From contig WPIO01000021.1 in assembly GCA_009760855.2 (NCBI GenBank), positions 3,446,501 to 3,510,500 on the forward strand: a stretch of 64,000 nt of DNA. The letters are read 5' to 3'. The DNA is from Cristatella mucedo (taxonomy: Eukaryota > Bryozoa > Phylactolaemata > Cristatellidae). The position numbers were made by a program, and so were the translations under genes. Below the pieces are notes generated by a model. That model was not told the origin of the DNA and did not search any database. It saw only the letters and a list, made by a program, of their open reading frames with translations. Positions 11,839-23,399 of this stretch are shown piece by piece; within the stretch, counting starts at the first letter, position 1; each line of letters begins with the position of its first letter.

Positions 11839-13189
11839 GCGCGCGTGTATATATATAATTGCAAATGGGAATGCCGGCAAACCCTTAGGGCACAGCTACC
11901 TTACAACCACAAGAGAACGATGCTGTTGATAAGGACGCTTAAGTTAAGTGTCTTCCGACCCTTCCCAGGCAGACTCTGCCATTTCGTAGATCCAGCTGAC
12001 ACAGAACAAAGACAAACGGCAGGGTGACCTCGGCGAAGCCATGAAATTTCTAAGCGCTCGAAAAATCCGCCGCTTGCACGGATCTAAACCGGTTGTCAGC
12101 TGGATTCAGGTCAATCTCTGGGCCCCTCGCTTTCTTCGACAGCCTGCCTTGGGCAACGGCTCTGGCCTGTAAATGCCGCTCATACACGCTGCTCTCAGCA
12201 ACCAGCTGCTTGAGACGAGTCGGCCAAACGAAATAAGTAATACCAAAGGATCTGGCAAGCTCCAAGTTCAGCAACGGGCCAGTATAATTTGTTTGACCCA
12301 GGGCGTGCGTTCGATCTGAGTCATTAGGGAATTCCGGAATTAGGGAAGGACATTAGGATTCCCGATTGAGTTAACCGGGGCTTGCCCACCTTGCGAGAGT
12401 GTGTGCGTGAGACAACACTAATGGGTCTCCTCGATGTCATCGCACACGGTCGGCTACTCGTCAGCAGGCTACTAACTCCGAAGGGCCGGAACACAGGAGC
12501 CGTCTTTGTTCAAACAAGCGTTCCCACAGGTTGCCTGTTTATAAGGGCAGCCGGCCCTTCCTAACCTGCATTACGATTTGTTTATGGAGACAAGTGGAGC
12601 ATTGTTGACCTTTGGGCTGGCCCACAAAAGATGCCGAACGATGTGGCCCGCCTGCGACGCTGCTATCGCGGCGACGGCAGGCTTTTCCCACAGACTGGAA
12701 GCTTCGCCCGGTCGGCCTTGCTCCTTGGGGCTAGGCACCGGGGTTGAGAGGGAACCTGGGCCGGCTAGAACCCGCTGAACCTGGGCCCTGTTGGGCTTTG
12801 TGGGTCTCTCACTCCCATTGACTGCCGCGTCTGGCAGTGGGCACCTGCACGAAAGATAACGAGCGGTCATCGCGAGCGAGTCATTAACAGGTGCCCTTCG
12901 ACGGCCTCCCAGTAGAGTACTCGAGAAGGCCAGACGGCCTGGTGCCCCACGCTGCGGTCACCCCGAATGCTGAAAGCTAGCGCAAATTATGGGATCTGCG
13001 GGCAGGCGGGCTGCCGCCGTCTAGGCCATCTGCCCCCTGCCGCTGCGCGGACCGGCCATCTACTGGAGGGCGCCGGCCAGACCCAGTCGTATACCGAGCT
13101 CTGCCAAGGTGACGCAAATCAAGGAACGGGGTGACACCGCGGGAGGAGAATGTCACTGATTGCTCGTTGGTGCTGCCACTCTTCGAGAG

Positions 13190-13336
13190 CTCCCCCCACC
13201 ATCTCTTTGCCCAGGTGTGGGATACAGGTCTAGGTTTGAGTCCTGTAGTGGGCATTCCTTCCTTGCCCACCGTAAGCGGGCGACAGACATCAAGGCTCTT
13301 CTGTCACAATTTAAAAATGAGGCTGTTGAATCAGCT
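13190..13336 (+). mobile_element. tRNA-derived SINE, decayed
   Basis: The B box AGGTTTGAGTCC is followed by GTAGTGGGC, CAAGGCTCTTCTGTCACAAT and the 3' end GAGGCTGTTGAATCAGCT. The head region before 13190 is not clearly preserved. Confidence 0.75.
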
Positions 13337-13717
13337 AACCTTTCGTTCAGAAAGAAATGCGCTGTGGGAATTGCACGAGAACGCAGCTGCAGACGAACCT
13401 CGACGAGAGTTCGTTTGAGGCAGCGGCAATCGAATGCACAGCTTTTCTGCTACAGATCGACCTCAGTGCCGGCGGCCGGGCGGCAAACCGGCCATCTTCC
13501 CCCTCTCCTATTCGAAGAGTCTCGGCAAATCGGCGATACGGCCGCCACCAGACAGGACGGTCAGCAGGCCCTCACAGCGCGCAGAGAGCCGGACGGGCTG
13601 CGATCCGAGCTGCCACAACCCCTCCTCCTTCAGTCTAGCTCTCCCACCCGGGTCGCAGTGCTACGCCGCCGTCTCGCGCGCGACGGCGCTTTTCACGAGA
13701 GACGCGGCGGCGCTCAC

Positions 13718-14780
13718 CTGGCGAGGCGAAGTAGCCCGGAACTGGCTGGCGAGCGGCGGCCGCCTCGGCCACGGACGACAGGACGGGCGCGTCGTACGCC
13801 TCGCTGAAGGTGCGAGCGAACGCCAGTCCCGAGTGGCTGCGCTCGACGAGGGGCGTGCAGTCGACGACGTGCTTCATGCTCAGGTTCTCGCAGTACGTCT
13901 CCAGTATCCGTCGAACGGCGGCGTCACGCGTCTGCGGCAAGTGCACCCGGCCGCCCTTGCCGTTCGCAGGTCCGACGGCCAGCGGCACGAAGTATACGCG
14001 GTCCTGCTCGCCGCCGCCGGCGTCGGTGCATACGAGATACTGCCGCCGCACGATGCCCTGCGCAATGTACTCGGCACCGGCGCCTCCGCCGCACGCGGCG
14101 GCCTGCTGCTGCGAGCCGAGCGCCGGCGGCGGCGGCGGCAAGCCGCCGGCGAACCTCACACGCTGCGGAAACTCGCACGTCTTGCCGAGGTCCTTCACGG
14201 TGCAGCCCGTCTCGTCGGGCACGGCCGTGAAGCTGCCGCAGCACGTGGCCGGCAGGCCGATCATCTTCTCGTGGTGCCGACAGAGCAGGAAGTCGACGAC
14301 GCCGGCGCTCGTGCAGCGCTTGTCCACCGAGCTGATGACGAGCGTCTCGCCGACGTTGATCGCGTAGTTCTTCTCGTACAGCGTGATCTTCTTGTTGACG
14401 ACGACGGCCTTCGGTCGCGGGCACTCGCCGATCAGATCGCCGACAGTGCCGTACACGTGGTCCTTGTCGCGGAACGGCAGCACCTGCACCGTCGCGCAGC
14501 TGCCGACGGGCAGCAGCAGCCGCTCCCCGCCTCCGCCGCCCACCGACGACGGCGCCGCCACTCGGTCGGCCACGGCGGCCAGCTCCACCTTGGGGAAAGT
14601 CTTGAGGCCGTGCAGCTTGACGAGGCGGCCCTTGGCCAGCAGCGGCGCGCCGGCGCAGTCGCACAGGTCTCTCGCGAGCCGCGCCAGCTGCGGGAACTCG
14701 AGTTGCGCGGCGATCTGGTCGAGCTCGTGCGCTTCGCTCGACCACAGCACCGCCAACGCCGCCGCACCTGTCGCGTCCAT
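13718..14780 (-). CDS. GAREM: GAREM-like protein, 5' coding exon (CABIT domain)
   Basis: This is the amino-terminal half of a GRB2-associated ERK-pathway regulator. The start at 14780 (MDATGAAALAVLWSS) places the WSS motif about 12 residues in, much as in vertebrate GAREM, where MDP is followed by VKWSS. An upstream in-frame ATG at 14807 would add nine residues. Family features in order are EFPQLARL near residues 30-37 (vertebrate YRLPQIARL), the CABIT core with KKITLYEKNYAINVGETLVI, DFLLCRHHEKMIGLPATCCG (vertebrate LPFQCKGRF region), and RVRFAGG. The exon is rich in Ala, Gly and Arg, and strongly GC-rich. The donor is CAG|GTGAGC with the last exon base at 13718, leaving phase 1. Open frame continues to 13635 past the donor but loses all family similarity. 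The exon lacks introns present in the vertebrate gene. Identification rests on both ends of the gene matching the same family. Confidence 0.85.
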
Positions 14781-14810
14781 GTCGTCGTCCGCCGGTCGAC
14801 GCACCATCCG

Positions 14811-14839
14811 AGAGAGAGAGAGAAAGAGAGAGAGAGAGC
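14811..14839. repeat. (GA)n tract just upstream of the GAREM-like start codon
   Basis: On the minus strand this reads as a CU-rich tract of about 29 bases ending just before the ATG at 14807. If transcribed, it would be a pyrimidine tract in the 5' leader. Confidence 0.85.
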
Positions 14840-14859
14840 TCGCCGACCCGAAACGCCCC

Positions 14860-16260
14860 GAGCCGAGAAATGCTGAATGATTTCTGCGCTCGCTGACGTC
14901 TGGTCACGTGGGCGGTTTTACCAATGTGTGGCCCATCCCACCCGCCAGACGGCGGGTACTACCCGCCGCGTGACCAGCCGCCGCACCCCCGCCCGCTTTC
15001 CGGCGTCTCGCCTTACAGGGGAGGAAGCCAAGTCATCAATCGAGTGTTTGCACACGGCCTCGGCTGCAGTCCGTGCGAGCGAGCGAGGCGGTGCATTGAT
15101 GGGTCCGTAAGCGGCCGGTCGTGCAACGCTACGGGCAACCGACGCGGTCAACAGTCCCTCTGATCTCTCGGAAATTTAACGCCGTGAAGTAACTACGGCC
15201 GCAACGCCCAGTACCCGCGTCGGAACGGCCGAGGCCTCCCGGCGACGAGCGGCTCAGCGCAGCTCAGTCTGCCGCTGCCTGCCCCTGCTTAAGCCATTGC
15301 TGCTGCGGCCGCCTAAGCAAGGCTGCGAGATTAATGGCCCGCTGCATCGCTGATTCTGGTTTATAACGATAATAATAGTAAGACATTGAATGCCACCGTC
15401 TCGTCAAATACTGACGCCCCATCGGATTTCTCCCTTTTTGAGCTACGCACCATTTTTTTTCTCAACACCGTGGCCCTCGGGCGCCTACACCTGTTATACC
15501 CATTTCTCCCGTCCGTCGCTTATCAATTTGTCCTCTCACGGTCTCGTCCCACCGGCCGGTGCATTAGCAGCGCCGGCTGCTCGAGCCTCGCCGGAACGAG
15601 GGGAGATGCGGCGCGTCGTCTCTGGCTGTAGCGCCGCAGCTTCGGACGCCGCCGCAACTACGCCGCAGCGGGACCGGAGCTCTTGCCGGCAGAGAGGATC
15701 GCGTCTGCAGATCGCGTCTGCAGCGACTTTTTGCCGGGGCTGGCGGCAGGCAGGCGGCGGCGCGAGCACAGCCCGGAACTCTCCGGCGCTTCTGCGTCTC
15801 GATGGCCTGGCCGGCCACAGCCGCTGAGTTCGCTCAGGGCTCGGCGTGCGGTTTAAGAGAGGCAGCTTCGTTCCTAGACCCGTCAGTTCGTGCTCGCTTG
15901 ATTTCGCTGCGTGCGCGCGCGCACGAGTCCCTCGGGCGCCGCCGCCGAGTGCTCATTCCGCCCGTCGGGACTCCGCAGCGGCGCCGCCGCCGCCGCCGCC
16001 GCCGCTGCGCGTCTGTCGACGATCGCTGCGGCCAAGGAGAGAGCGAAACTCCCAAAACGAGACGCTCGAGAGCGATCGAGCGGAGCGATCGTCAGACGAT
16101 CGTCGGCGAGCCGCAGCCAGAGCAGAAAGCGGTGCGGCGGACAGCGGTACAGCGAACCGTCCGCTTCGCGTTTGCATGCCTGCGTCCTAGGAGCGCACTC
16201 CAAGCCGATCCTTGCCCGTCAGATTCGCTGCGAGCGCATCTGAGGTAAAGGACGGCGTGA
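14860..16260 (-). promoter_or_regulatory. GC/CpG-rich region, likely promoter and 5' leader of the GAREM-like gene
   Basis: CpG-dense sequence upstream of the CABIT exon, with a GCC repeat near 15976-16005. A 13-base direct repeat (GATCGCGTCTGCA) occurs at about 15696-15725. Long open frames occur on both strands (for example plus 15802-16248) but consist of low-complexity Arg/Ala/Ser and look like a by-product of composition. A GAG|GTAAAG donor-like site at about 16243-16246 on the plus strand leaves open a divergent non-coding first exon. The transcription start cannot be placed from sequence alone. Confidence 0.45.
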
Positions 16261-16594
16261 CACGATGAAATCCGACAGCTCTCTGAGCTGAAAGAAAATC
16301 CACCAGCACTTTGAAGATTGTTAACAGTACGATGTCTAGGTTGTTTGCGAGCGGGTCGACTTAGTTGGTTCGCCGCCGTCACTTCCGCCGCTTTCCATCG
16401 CACAACACTACTACCGCGGTGCTGGTATCCTTCAAGCGTTGGCCATCTGTCATAGCAATGCCTGCATCACTGCGAATGCAGTGCTCGCGCGGAAAGACTC
16501 GTGTAGCCCGTGGCGCGTCGTTAAAAAGCTGCGACACGTTATCGAAGCAGCCGCTCGGTGCTGAAATGTCAAGCGGAAATAAGGGCTATCGAGC

Positions 16595-16685
16595 GGCGCA
16601 GTCGGCGGAATCGGATCGGAATCGGAGTCGGAAAGCGGCGGAATCGGATCGGATCGGAATAGGAGCGGCGCAATCAGCGGATGCT
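16595..16685. repeat. Short GGAATCGGATC-type tandem
   Basis: Imperfect repeats of GCGGAATCGGATCGGAATC and variants, bounded by GAGCGGCGCA at both ends. It is a local expansion of a 6-12 base unit. The rest of 16260-16960 has no recognisable gene. Confidence 0.7.
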
Positions 16686-16962
16686 TAATCTTTCAATTCT
16701 CCTTCGGTTTCGGTTTCGTTTGGCTTCTGTTGACTGCACGTTGACTTCGCTTTAGTCTGCGCCCTTTTTCCTATTCCGACGCAAGCAATAGTCGTTGGTT
16801 TGGCGAACGCAATCAGGAAATCTTTGACAAAAATAAAATCACCCTAACTTGGCTAACCAAAAAATAAATTTGTATTAATACGAGGCTATCCATTGATGTG
16901 GTGAATGGGGGCCAACTGACTCCGGCTCCCTGGACCGGCCATAAGGGGTGAGTTGATCAACA

Positions 16963-17345
16963 AAACTTTAATCTTTTGGAGACCGTGCCTTTAGTTCGTA
17001 TGCTCACAAAGTCAGGAACTCACTCCCGACTTGTGTCGCGACATCTCCTGACTTGACCACATTAAAAAAATAGCTAAAAACGCATCTATTTCTGACAGCA
17101 TTTAGTGGGTCCCTGTGATTCGTCCTCTATGTGCTTATACATGATGACACCGTGCATGCTGCCACTAACCATACTTGCATGCCGACCCTGTGCATGTCAC
17201 CCCTAACTAAGTTATTCTTGTTGTTTATTGAGCATGCTACCGCTAGCCATTCGATCGTGCTTCCTTACAGCAAATGTAAAGTGCCTAGAAAGAGATGGAG
17301 TTCTCCGAGTGCTGTATCAAATGTATTATTATCGTTATTATTATA
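16963..17345 (+). mobile_element. LINE family A, 3'-end fragment
   Basis: Near-identical order to 39027-39417: TTTTGGAGACCGTGCCTTTA, CCTGACTTGACCACATT, CAGCATTTAGTGGGTCC, GATTCGTCCTC, GTGCATGTCACCCCTAAC, then AAATGTAAAGTGCCTAGAAA and the ATT tail with one CGT interruption. It is 5'-truncated. The 3' hairpin is present with mismatches in the outer stem. Confidence 0.9.
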
Positions 17346-17384
17346 AAGCCACCGCCATACATGACGCACGAGTCCCGTCGCAGT

Positions 17385-17475
17385 GGGGGGCCCGGCGGCT
17401 AGGCTAGGGAGGATTGGGATGGCCTGCGGGGGGGGGGAAGGGAGGACTGGGACGGCCTGCGGGGGGGGGGAAGGA
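17385..17475. repeat. Two-copy G-rich tandem
   Basis: The unit, about 33 bases of GGGA.GGCCTGC followed by a G9-G10 run and GAAGG, is present twice. The long G runs could fold as a G-quadruplex on the plus strand. Confidence 0.75.
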
Positions 17476-17499
17476 GGAGAGCTGACGCCTGACCGCCGG

Positions 17500-17950
17500 C
17501 GCGCTTAGCTAAATCGGCTGAGTTACAGTCGTCGTCGGCGGCGACTCTTTCAAAAGTACCCTATTCGCGTGCGCGCGCTCAAGTGCGAGATCGACTTCGT
17601 TGGAGTGCGCACCGCTCGGTGCGAAGTGGGACGGACCGTTCGCGTACTGCTTCTCTAGCAGATTGCCGCCGCCGCTCGACTAGCCGCCATTGCTGCCGCC
17701 GCCGCACTGTCGCCTGCCTTTCGAACTGCGCCGATCTGTCCGCGCGGCGACGATGCTCTCCCGGCAGCGCTTGCTCGTCGGACGGCGGCGCCGACGGTTG
17801 CAGCTCGGAGCCTCCGTCGCGGAGCTTTCTCTTTCAGCCTCTTTTTTCGCGGTCGCGGAGACTCTCCGTCGCGTGCGTCTTCAGGGCGAGCGGCGGGCAA
17901 AGAGAGTGAGACGTAGCAAAAGCTGCGAGGAGCTGGTGGTTTTGTATAGC
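17500..17950. other. CpG-rich block with overlapping low-complexity open frames
   Basis: Open frames exist on plus (ATG at 17753, 66 codons, Arg/Ser-rich) and on minus. Neither shows a recognisable domain. It could be an unmethylated promoter block or an alternative first exon, but nothing decides this. Confidence 0.35.
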
Positions 17951-17989
17951 TGATTTCAGATGCCGTCAGTGTCAGTGGACGGCGCGACG

Positions 17990-18560
17990 TCGGCAGGTAG
18001 TGAGTTCTAAACTGTGCCAGTATCAGAACTCGAAGCATTTTTTGAGTGAATTCGAGGCTTGTTAGAGGCATAGCCAGACGAGCCGAATGCAAGGAGCCGG
18101 ATATGATATGATGCGAAGCCTCGAAGACTGGGAAGTATTTCCGATCAGTAGGCGGCGTAGAGTGAGAGAGACATTTACGCAAAGGTGAGCACTAGAGCCT
18201 TGCATTCAATACGCTGCTCGACGGGGAGTCGGTGCAGATCGATGTGAAACAGTCTAGCATGGAAATTGCAAGAGATCGAGACGAGACAACCCTTACTACC
18301 GAGTGGCGCGGCGATTGTAAGGGCATAATCACGCATCCAAGAAGATCGACAAATAGGCGTCATAGTAGTCTGGTCGGAACGTCGCAAATGCACGGATAGA
18401 CTCTGTTGCGGCATCGTGATTTAAGCAAGTCCAAATTTTTGCAATCTTACTCTGACGAAAGTCGGCAGACTTCATTAGGCACCTCGTACGGCAACTAGCA
18501 AAGGGTCTTTTGGGAACGAGACAGCCAGATTCAACACGGAGGCGATACATGAGATACTTT
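17990..18560 (-). mobile_element. LINE (CR1/L2-like) decayed fragment
   Basis: Minus-strand frames read IAKIWTCLNHDAATES, then RAFATFRPDYYDAYL, and after a stop LHRLPVEQRIECKALVLTFA. These correspond to IAKIRACLDKDTTSK, HAFVTSRLDFCNSLL and LHWLPVKQRIDFKVLSLTF of the copy at 37.7 kb. Several stops and frameshifts are present. The sequence is too diverged to assign firmly to family A or B. Confidence 0.65.
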
Positions 18561-19144
18561 GGCCGAGCCCGAGCTTTGAGGGTTTCTCTTTCCAGTTTCC
18601 GAGTTGCATACAGTTTTCCTTTTAACTAACAAGAAGGTTTTATCGCCATCTACTTAAACTTCTTTGCCTTGTGGAGCCACAGGCCCGAGAGATCTAAACG
18701 CGTAAACCCTTTGTATAATGAGCTACATTACGAATTCGGGAAATACTAAATGTAGGCTTGAGAATGCAGCTAAAAATTTGATACTCGCTCTCCACATATT
18801 ACAATAGTTATCAGATTTAAATTTTTTTTATTGGGCATACAGTGTGGTTTTCCTTATTCATTATTTCTAAAGTAAATGAAATATAGTTACTGTTCCACAG
18901 AAACTGTGCTTTGCGGTCAGGGTAATGATAAATTTGAAATTCTCCTATTTTGCACGATTAGGGATGTTGCGGACTTCAGGTTTGCACATAAATATAGCAC
19001 TCATTGTTCTGCTACCCGAATTGGCCATGGTTAGATAGACATTAAAATGCAAATACTATCCACACAAGTGCAGCAGTGCAGGTGCCCTAACTGAACATTT
19101 CAGTAAATGTTATTTCAGAGTAATGGAATAGGGAATAGCCACAC

Positions 19145-20960
19145 CGGATCGGCATGGCATCAAGAGCCTGCTTGCAACCAGCAGATGAACTTTACTATGC
19201 ACGTGGACAATTTGTAAAGGCAAAAGTGAACAGTTACTTCGTGCTTATGCGCTTGCCGAAGTTTGCGAGGCCGATGAAGAACACTTCAGCATGCCTGTCA
19301 CGGATCAAGACACGCCATCGGCACCTCATGTCCCATGCGAACACTGCAAGAGAATTCCTGAAGGTAGGGCGAACGATTGCTGATTGCTAGATGCAATTTC
19401 TCGCACAATATTGGGCGATATGTAAAATTTCATTTTTTTGTTTATACAATTATGCTATGGTTACAGGCTGGTACGGGGGGGGGGTGGAAGAAAAGAGGGC
19501 CGTGAAGTTTGCAAGTCCCAAGAATTTTGCGGGAGCCAACTGATGACTCAAGCAGTTGGCTGCCACCTTAGCCACTTTGTGGACCCTTCCAAACGCCGAA
19601 CGGACAAGAGCGAGCCTCCTGTCACGTATTCAGACATTCCTTCATTAAGCACATCTGGCACCACAGAGAGCTGCTAGTAGAGCTGCTGCTGCTGCTGCTG
19701 CTCCTTCTCCAACCTTCGTTCCGTAGAAGGATCGGCCATCTTCAGAAGAGAGCAGCAAGTTACACAGGGAGGATCCATTGCAGATCCAGATTCCGAGTTC
19801 ACAGATGCGGCTGGGGAGAGAAATAAACGATTCCCCAACCAGAAAGACCTCGACAATCTTATTAGAGTCCTAAGTCTAACCTAGTCTATTGCTGAGCTGC
19901 TAAAATCTCGGCTCAGCGAGTGAAGCTGGTAATTGTCTACGTAATAGATTAGAGAGAGAGTGTCGCCAATGTATTCGAATTTCTTCTGTCGGGAAGACGG
20001 GCTGTGCTTCTGCGGCAATGTTGCAGGTCCATTCGAGGCTATGGGAACCACCTGCAACCCGAGTGAGTGGTGCCTTTTCATAGACAGTTTATCCAGAAGC
20101 CTCAAAGCCGCACTGCTTCATGGAGGGAACAAGTACCCGCCTCCCTGTGACTCGCTCTGTGAACCCTCCGAGAACACTCACCAGGGTCAAGATGGTGCTT
20201 GAGTGCCTCGAAGTACTCCGACTGTGGCTGGGAGGTCTCTGGGTACTTCAAAATAGCACCGCTATTGATGGGCATCCGAGGCGGGTTTCAAGAAGTTTCC
20301 TTGTTTTTTGCTGTGGCACAGTCGGGACGCTTTGGCACGTGCACTACCACAAAACGGACTTGCCACAGCGGACAGAGCTATCTCTGATGGGGAAGAACAG
20401 CATCACTACTGCACATTAAGACAGGCCTCGTCGAGTATTTCGTCACGGGTCTAGCCAGTGAGTCTGCCGTTTCTCGTACTCGAGAATGTCTGTCCTCAGC
20501 TGTCGGATGCAGAAGAATGAACTGGCATCTTCGTGAACCACAGACAAAGAAGATGTTAGAGCGTGACCAGCTCACCAAGAAGCTGAATAGGACGAGGAGA
20601 GCGGCTTGATACGACTTTTGTGCGGTGGTTTACGGCTTCCTAGGCAATCGATCATGAAGCTGAAACTGCTGGGCAGCTGGTTCAGGCCCTCGCACAGAAC
20701 TAAGCCAGTATTGGACGCAGAAGAGAGCTCCATTGAAGCCTGCGTCCTTGCTGCTCGTCTTGACAGATTCAGGAAGAACACAGGAGCTTACCAACGTCAG
20801 CGGCCACACGAGCGCTTTTAGCAGGACTTTGCTAGACTTTTGAAGTCGTTACTAAGGAATGTAGACCGAAAAGATTATGGCGGACCATTGTCGAGGGATT
20901 CTTCGAAAAAAGCGACATTTGAATATAATGGCAAGTCTAGAACATTTGCTCATTTCTGAA
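19145..20960 (+). pseudogene. Decayed copy 2 of the uncharacterised repeat-gene family, with a preserved intron
   Basis: The plus strand carries almost the full length in broken frames: DEEHFSMPVTDQDTPSAPHV, then CEHCKRIPE. A 103-bp intron follows (19364-19466, GAAG|GTAGGG to TTACAG|GC). The sequence resumes with GWYGGGVEEKRAVKFASPK, FPNQKDLDNLIR, ELLKSRL, MYSNFFCREDGLCFC, NVAGPFEAMGTTCNPSEW, SLKAALLHGGNKYP, GWEVSGYFKIAPLLMGIRGG, HYHKTDLPQRTEL, TKKLNR, VVYGFLGN, LAARLDRFRKNTGAY, ERF and EYNGKSRTFAHF. This matches, in order, a long uncharacterised protein repeated in many invertebrate and fish genomes. A Cys-rich N-terminus is visible, and the C-terminal block resembles the family's GERFHQD segment in altered form. 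At least six frame breaks make it non-functional. A GCT run lies at 19682-19701. The part downstream of 20600 still follows the family. Confidence 0.75.
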
Positions 20961-21110
20961 CACTTTTAAGCGATGACTTTTGAATGACTCGAGAGTAAAT
21001 AATGGTTTTTATTCATCTGCTGTTCTTTCTCAATGAATGTGAACCAAACGACGCAAATTTGCCAGTTTTATCCCCATAACTATATCAATTTCAAGTTAAT
21101 CACTATCCTG

Positions 21111-21276
21111 GTGAGCCGCAATAGCACACTAGGTAAGGCGGTCGCTTTTCACGATCTCGTTCCCGAGATCCTGGGTTCGATTCCTGCTGTGGGCGATCCT
21201 GTATCGCCGCTGCAAGCGGTGGTGATAGCTGTAAAAGCTCTTGTGTCGTTATACAAAAGAGACTGCTTAATCAGCT
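21111..21276 (+). mobile_element. tRNA-derived SINE, near-complete copy
   Basis: GTGAGCCGCAATAGCACAC, A box TAGCACACTAGGTAAGG, B box GGGTTCGATTCC, GGGCGATCCTGTATCGCC, GCAAGCGGTGGTGATAGC, AAGCTCTTGTGTCG and ACTGCTTAATCAGCT. This is one of the two best-preserved heads in the window. Confidence 0.92.
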
Positions 21277-21691
21277 ATTACTGACCAGCTGGTCACAACA
21301 GCAAAGTTTATCGCCAATAATGGCCATTGTTAATAATACTCAGGCGTACGCATTAGGAAAATAGCACTCACCACTAAAGGACAAAATTGTGTTGCTTAGT
21401 GAATACATTTAGCTAAGGTTGTCTACATTTTTAAGAAAAATGGTTAGATTGCATATTAATAAGCCTAATAAGCCAAAAGGGTAAATTACCACTATCTAAC
21501 ATCTTCTTAAAAGCTCACAAGCAAGAGTGGTGCCCACAAGCTTCCTTAAAAGCTCACAAGCCCAGTGGTAATTTAAGCATAATATGTTTTCATGTTCATT
21601 CTCTGCCAGATAGAAGAGACGAGAGACTCATTGCCCGGTATCGCCGTCGCTGCCAGACTAGAACCTATCGTCGCTCTTCTCCGCTCGTCTG

Positions 21692-21692
<1 letters not shown>

Positions 21693-21765
<73 letters not shown>
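21693..21765. repeat. (CT)n microsatellite
   Basis: About 36 CT units, immediately upstream of a LINE family A copy. Confidence 0.97.
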
Positions 21766-21767
<2 letters not shown>

Positions 21768-21794
21768 CTTCACGCTCGTCTCCATTGAACTAAT

Positions 21795-23399
21795 CGCTTA
21801 ATTTGCCTCTGGCCTTCCTTCTGCCATTCTTATCCAAGGCACTTCAATGAGCAGCAAAGCAATTGCATCAGTTCGTCAGGTCTCCCTGGCAGTTTCCAAT
21901 CGCAATTTGTAGCTAACAATTTCACTGAAGTTGCTCTCTGCTTTCGGTTTACGATAATCTTTCGAAAAATACTGATGATAAGAGTAGGGCCTCCCTGCTA
22001 GTTTTCCCGAATCTCGAAGCCACACAGTTGACATACACATTGACCACCAGATCCTCTCGGAGCGCCTCTCCACTCGCCTAAATATCACAGGTGCATGCTA
22101 AGCATGAGTTAGGTCGTGCATCAGTGAGATATGTCAGAGTGCAGATGTGAATTACAGTCGATCGGCCGGCGATTCCTTAAAGTATGCGGCACCCCGCGGG
22201 GTGTGGTCTTAGGACCCACTTCTTTCCACTATCTATACTCGCCGTCTAGCCGATGCTATCGCAGACAACAATCCTGGCTTTTACTTAAACGTCACTCACG
22301 CTCAGTTCTACCCATACTTTAACCCCTGTAAGCCTTGCCCAGCACCTGACTCACTTCCCTCACATGAGCAGCCTATACTGACGACATTCGTACTTGGATA
22401 GCTACTAACTTCCTGAAGCATAGCAATAATGAGACTAATGAAATAGTTATGGGAAAGCCCAGTGTCAGACTCGAGTTACAAGACTTCTCCTTCAAGCTTG
22501 GCTAATATAGCATTCTGAGCTGAAGTCTGCTCGTAATCTGGTCATGCTATTCCAAAACGATTTGTCATCCGATGAGCGAATTTCGTCCACAAGTCCACGA
22601 GTCGACCTAATTTCAGCAGAGGAACATCACCAAAGTCAGAACCTGCTTAGGCAAGAGTATGGTAGCCAAATTAGTGCACGTGTTTTTGTGGCATGGCTAC
22701 ATCTAGATTGCTACAGTGAGTCCCTCTATCCTTTGCTCCTGGCTGGTGCTCCTAATCATGTGATCAACTGGTACAAAACTCCGAAGTCGTTCGATCGGTC
22801 GTCAACGGAGTAGATACCGCCTCATACGGCTTCTGTCTGAGCCTCACTGGCTCCTTTTCAAGTACTGGATTGACTTTAAGATTCTCTCACTGGCCAAGGG
22901 GTTGCTTCACTTGCTTGCAGCAGCACACATATCCGACCTCCTTGCTAGTCTAGTGTGCTCTCGCCCCAATCGCTTATCGGCTTCCCAGTAGCCCTCTGCG
23001 TCCCTCATACTTAAATGAAATCTTTGGTAACAGTGCCTTCGTATGCCCTAAGAGTTTGTGGCTTCAGCCACTAACAGAAATGATTTGCATCATTTAAGTC
23101 TCAGCTTGAGATGCTTCTGTTCAGCTCGGTTTTTCTGTCCACTGTTTTTGTTCCTGTGTTCTACGTGCTTATCTGGGTACGATTCGGCGAATGCTGCTAG
23201 CCAGAGGTCGTACTGACCGGTGGCCACGTGCGTCTTCCTGCATGCTTTAGCATGTCGGCCCAAGCGTGACGGTTGCTTGCTTTCTCACATGCTTGTTTAA
23301 GAATAATACGTTTGATTGGCCCGTAGTTATTGATTTATTTGGAGAGATTTCGCTCTCTTACGGTGCTGTACAAGCCACCAACTATTACTGTTATTATTA
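21795..23399 (+). mobile_element. LINE family A, decayed copy with intact 3' end
   Basis: It begins with the segment encoding LPSAILIQGTSMSS-like sequence that aligns with SLLPFLSKTLERV. It then shows damaged RT motifs, TATTCCAAAACGATTTGTCAT (matching the LGVIFQSDLS region at 38.57 kb), and GCCTCACTGGCTCCTTTTCA (matching the LHWLPVK region). It ends with CGCTCTCTTACGGTGCTGTA and (ATT)n near 23380-23399. Many stops and deletions, including the YADD region, make it inactive. Its extent is similar to the copy at 37.7-39.4 kb. Confidence 0.85.

Noticed and set aside
13434-14876. 480-codon plus-strand frame opposite the CABIT exon
   Set aside because: It is the complementary shadow of a GC-rich coding exon. 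It has no domain, while the minus strand matches GAREM in order.
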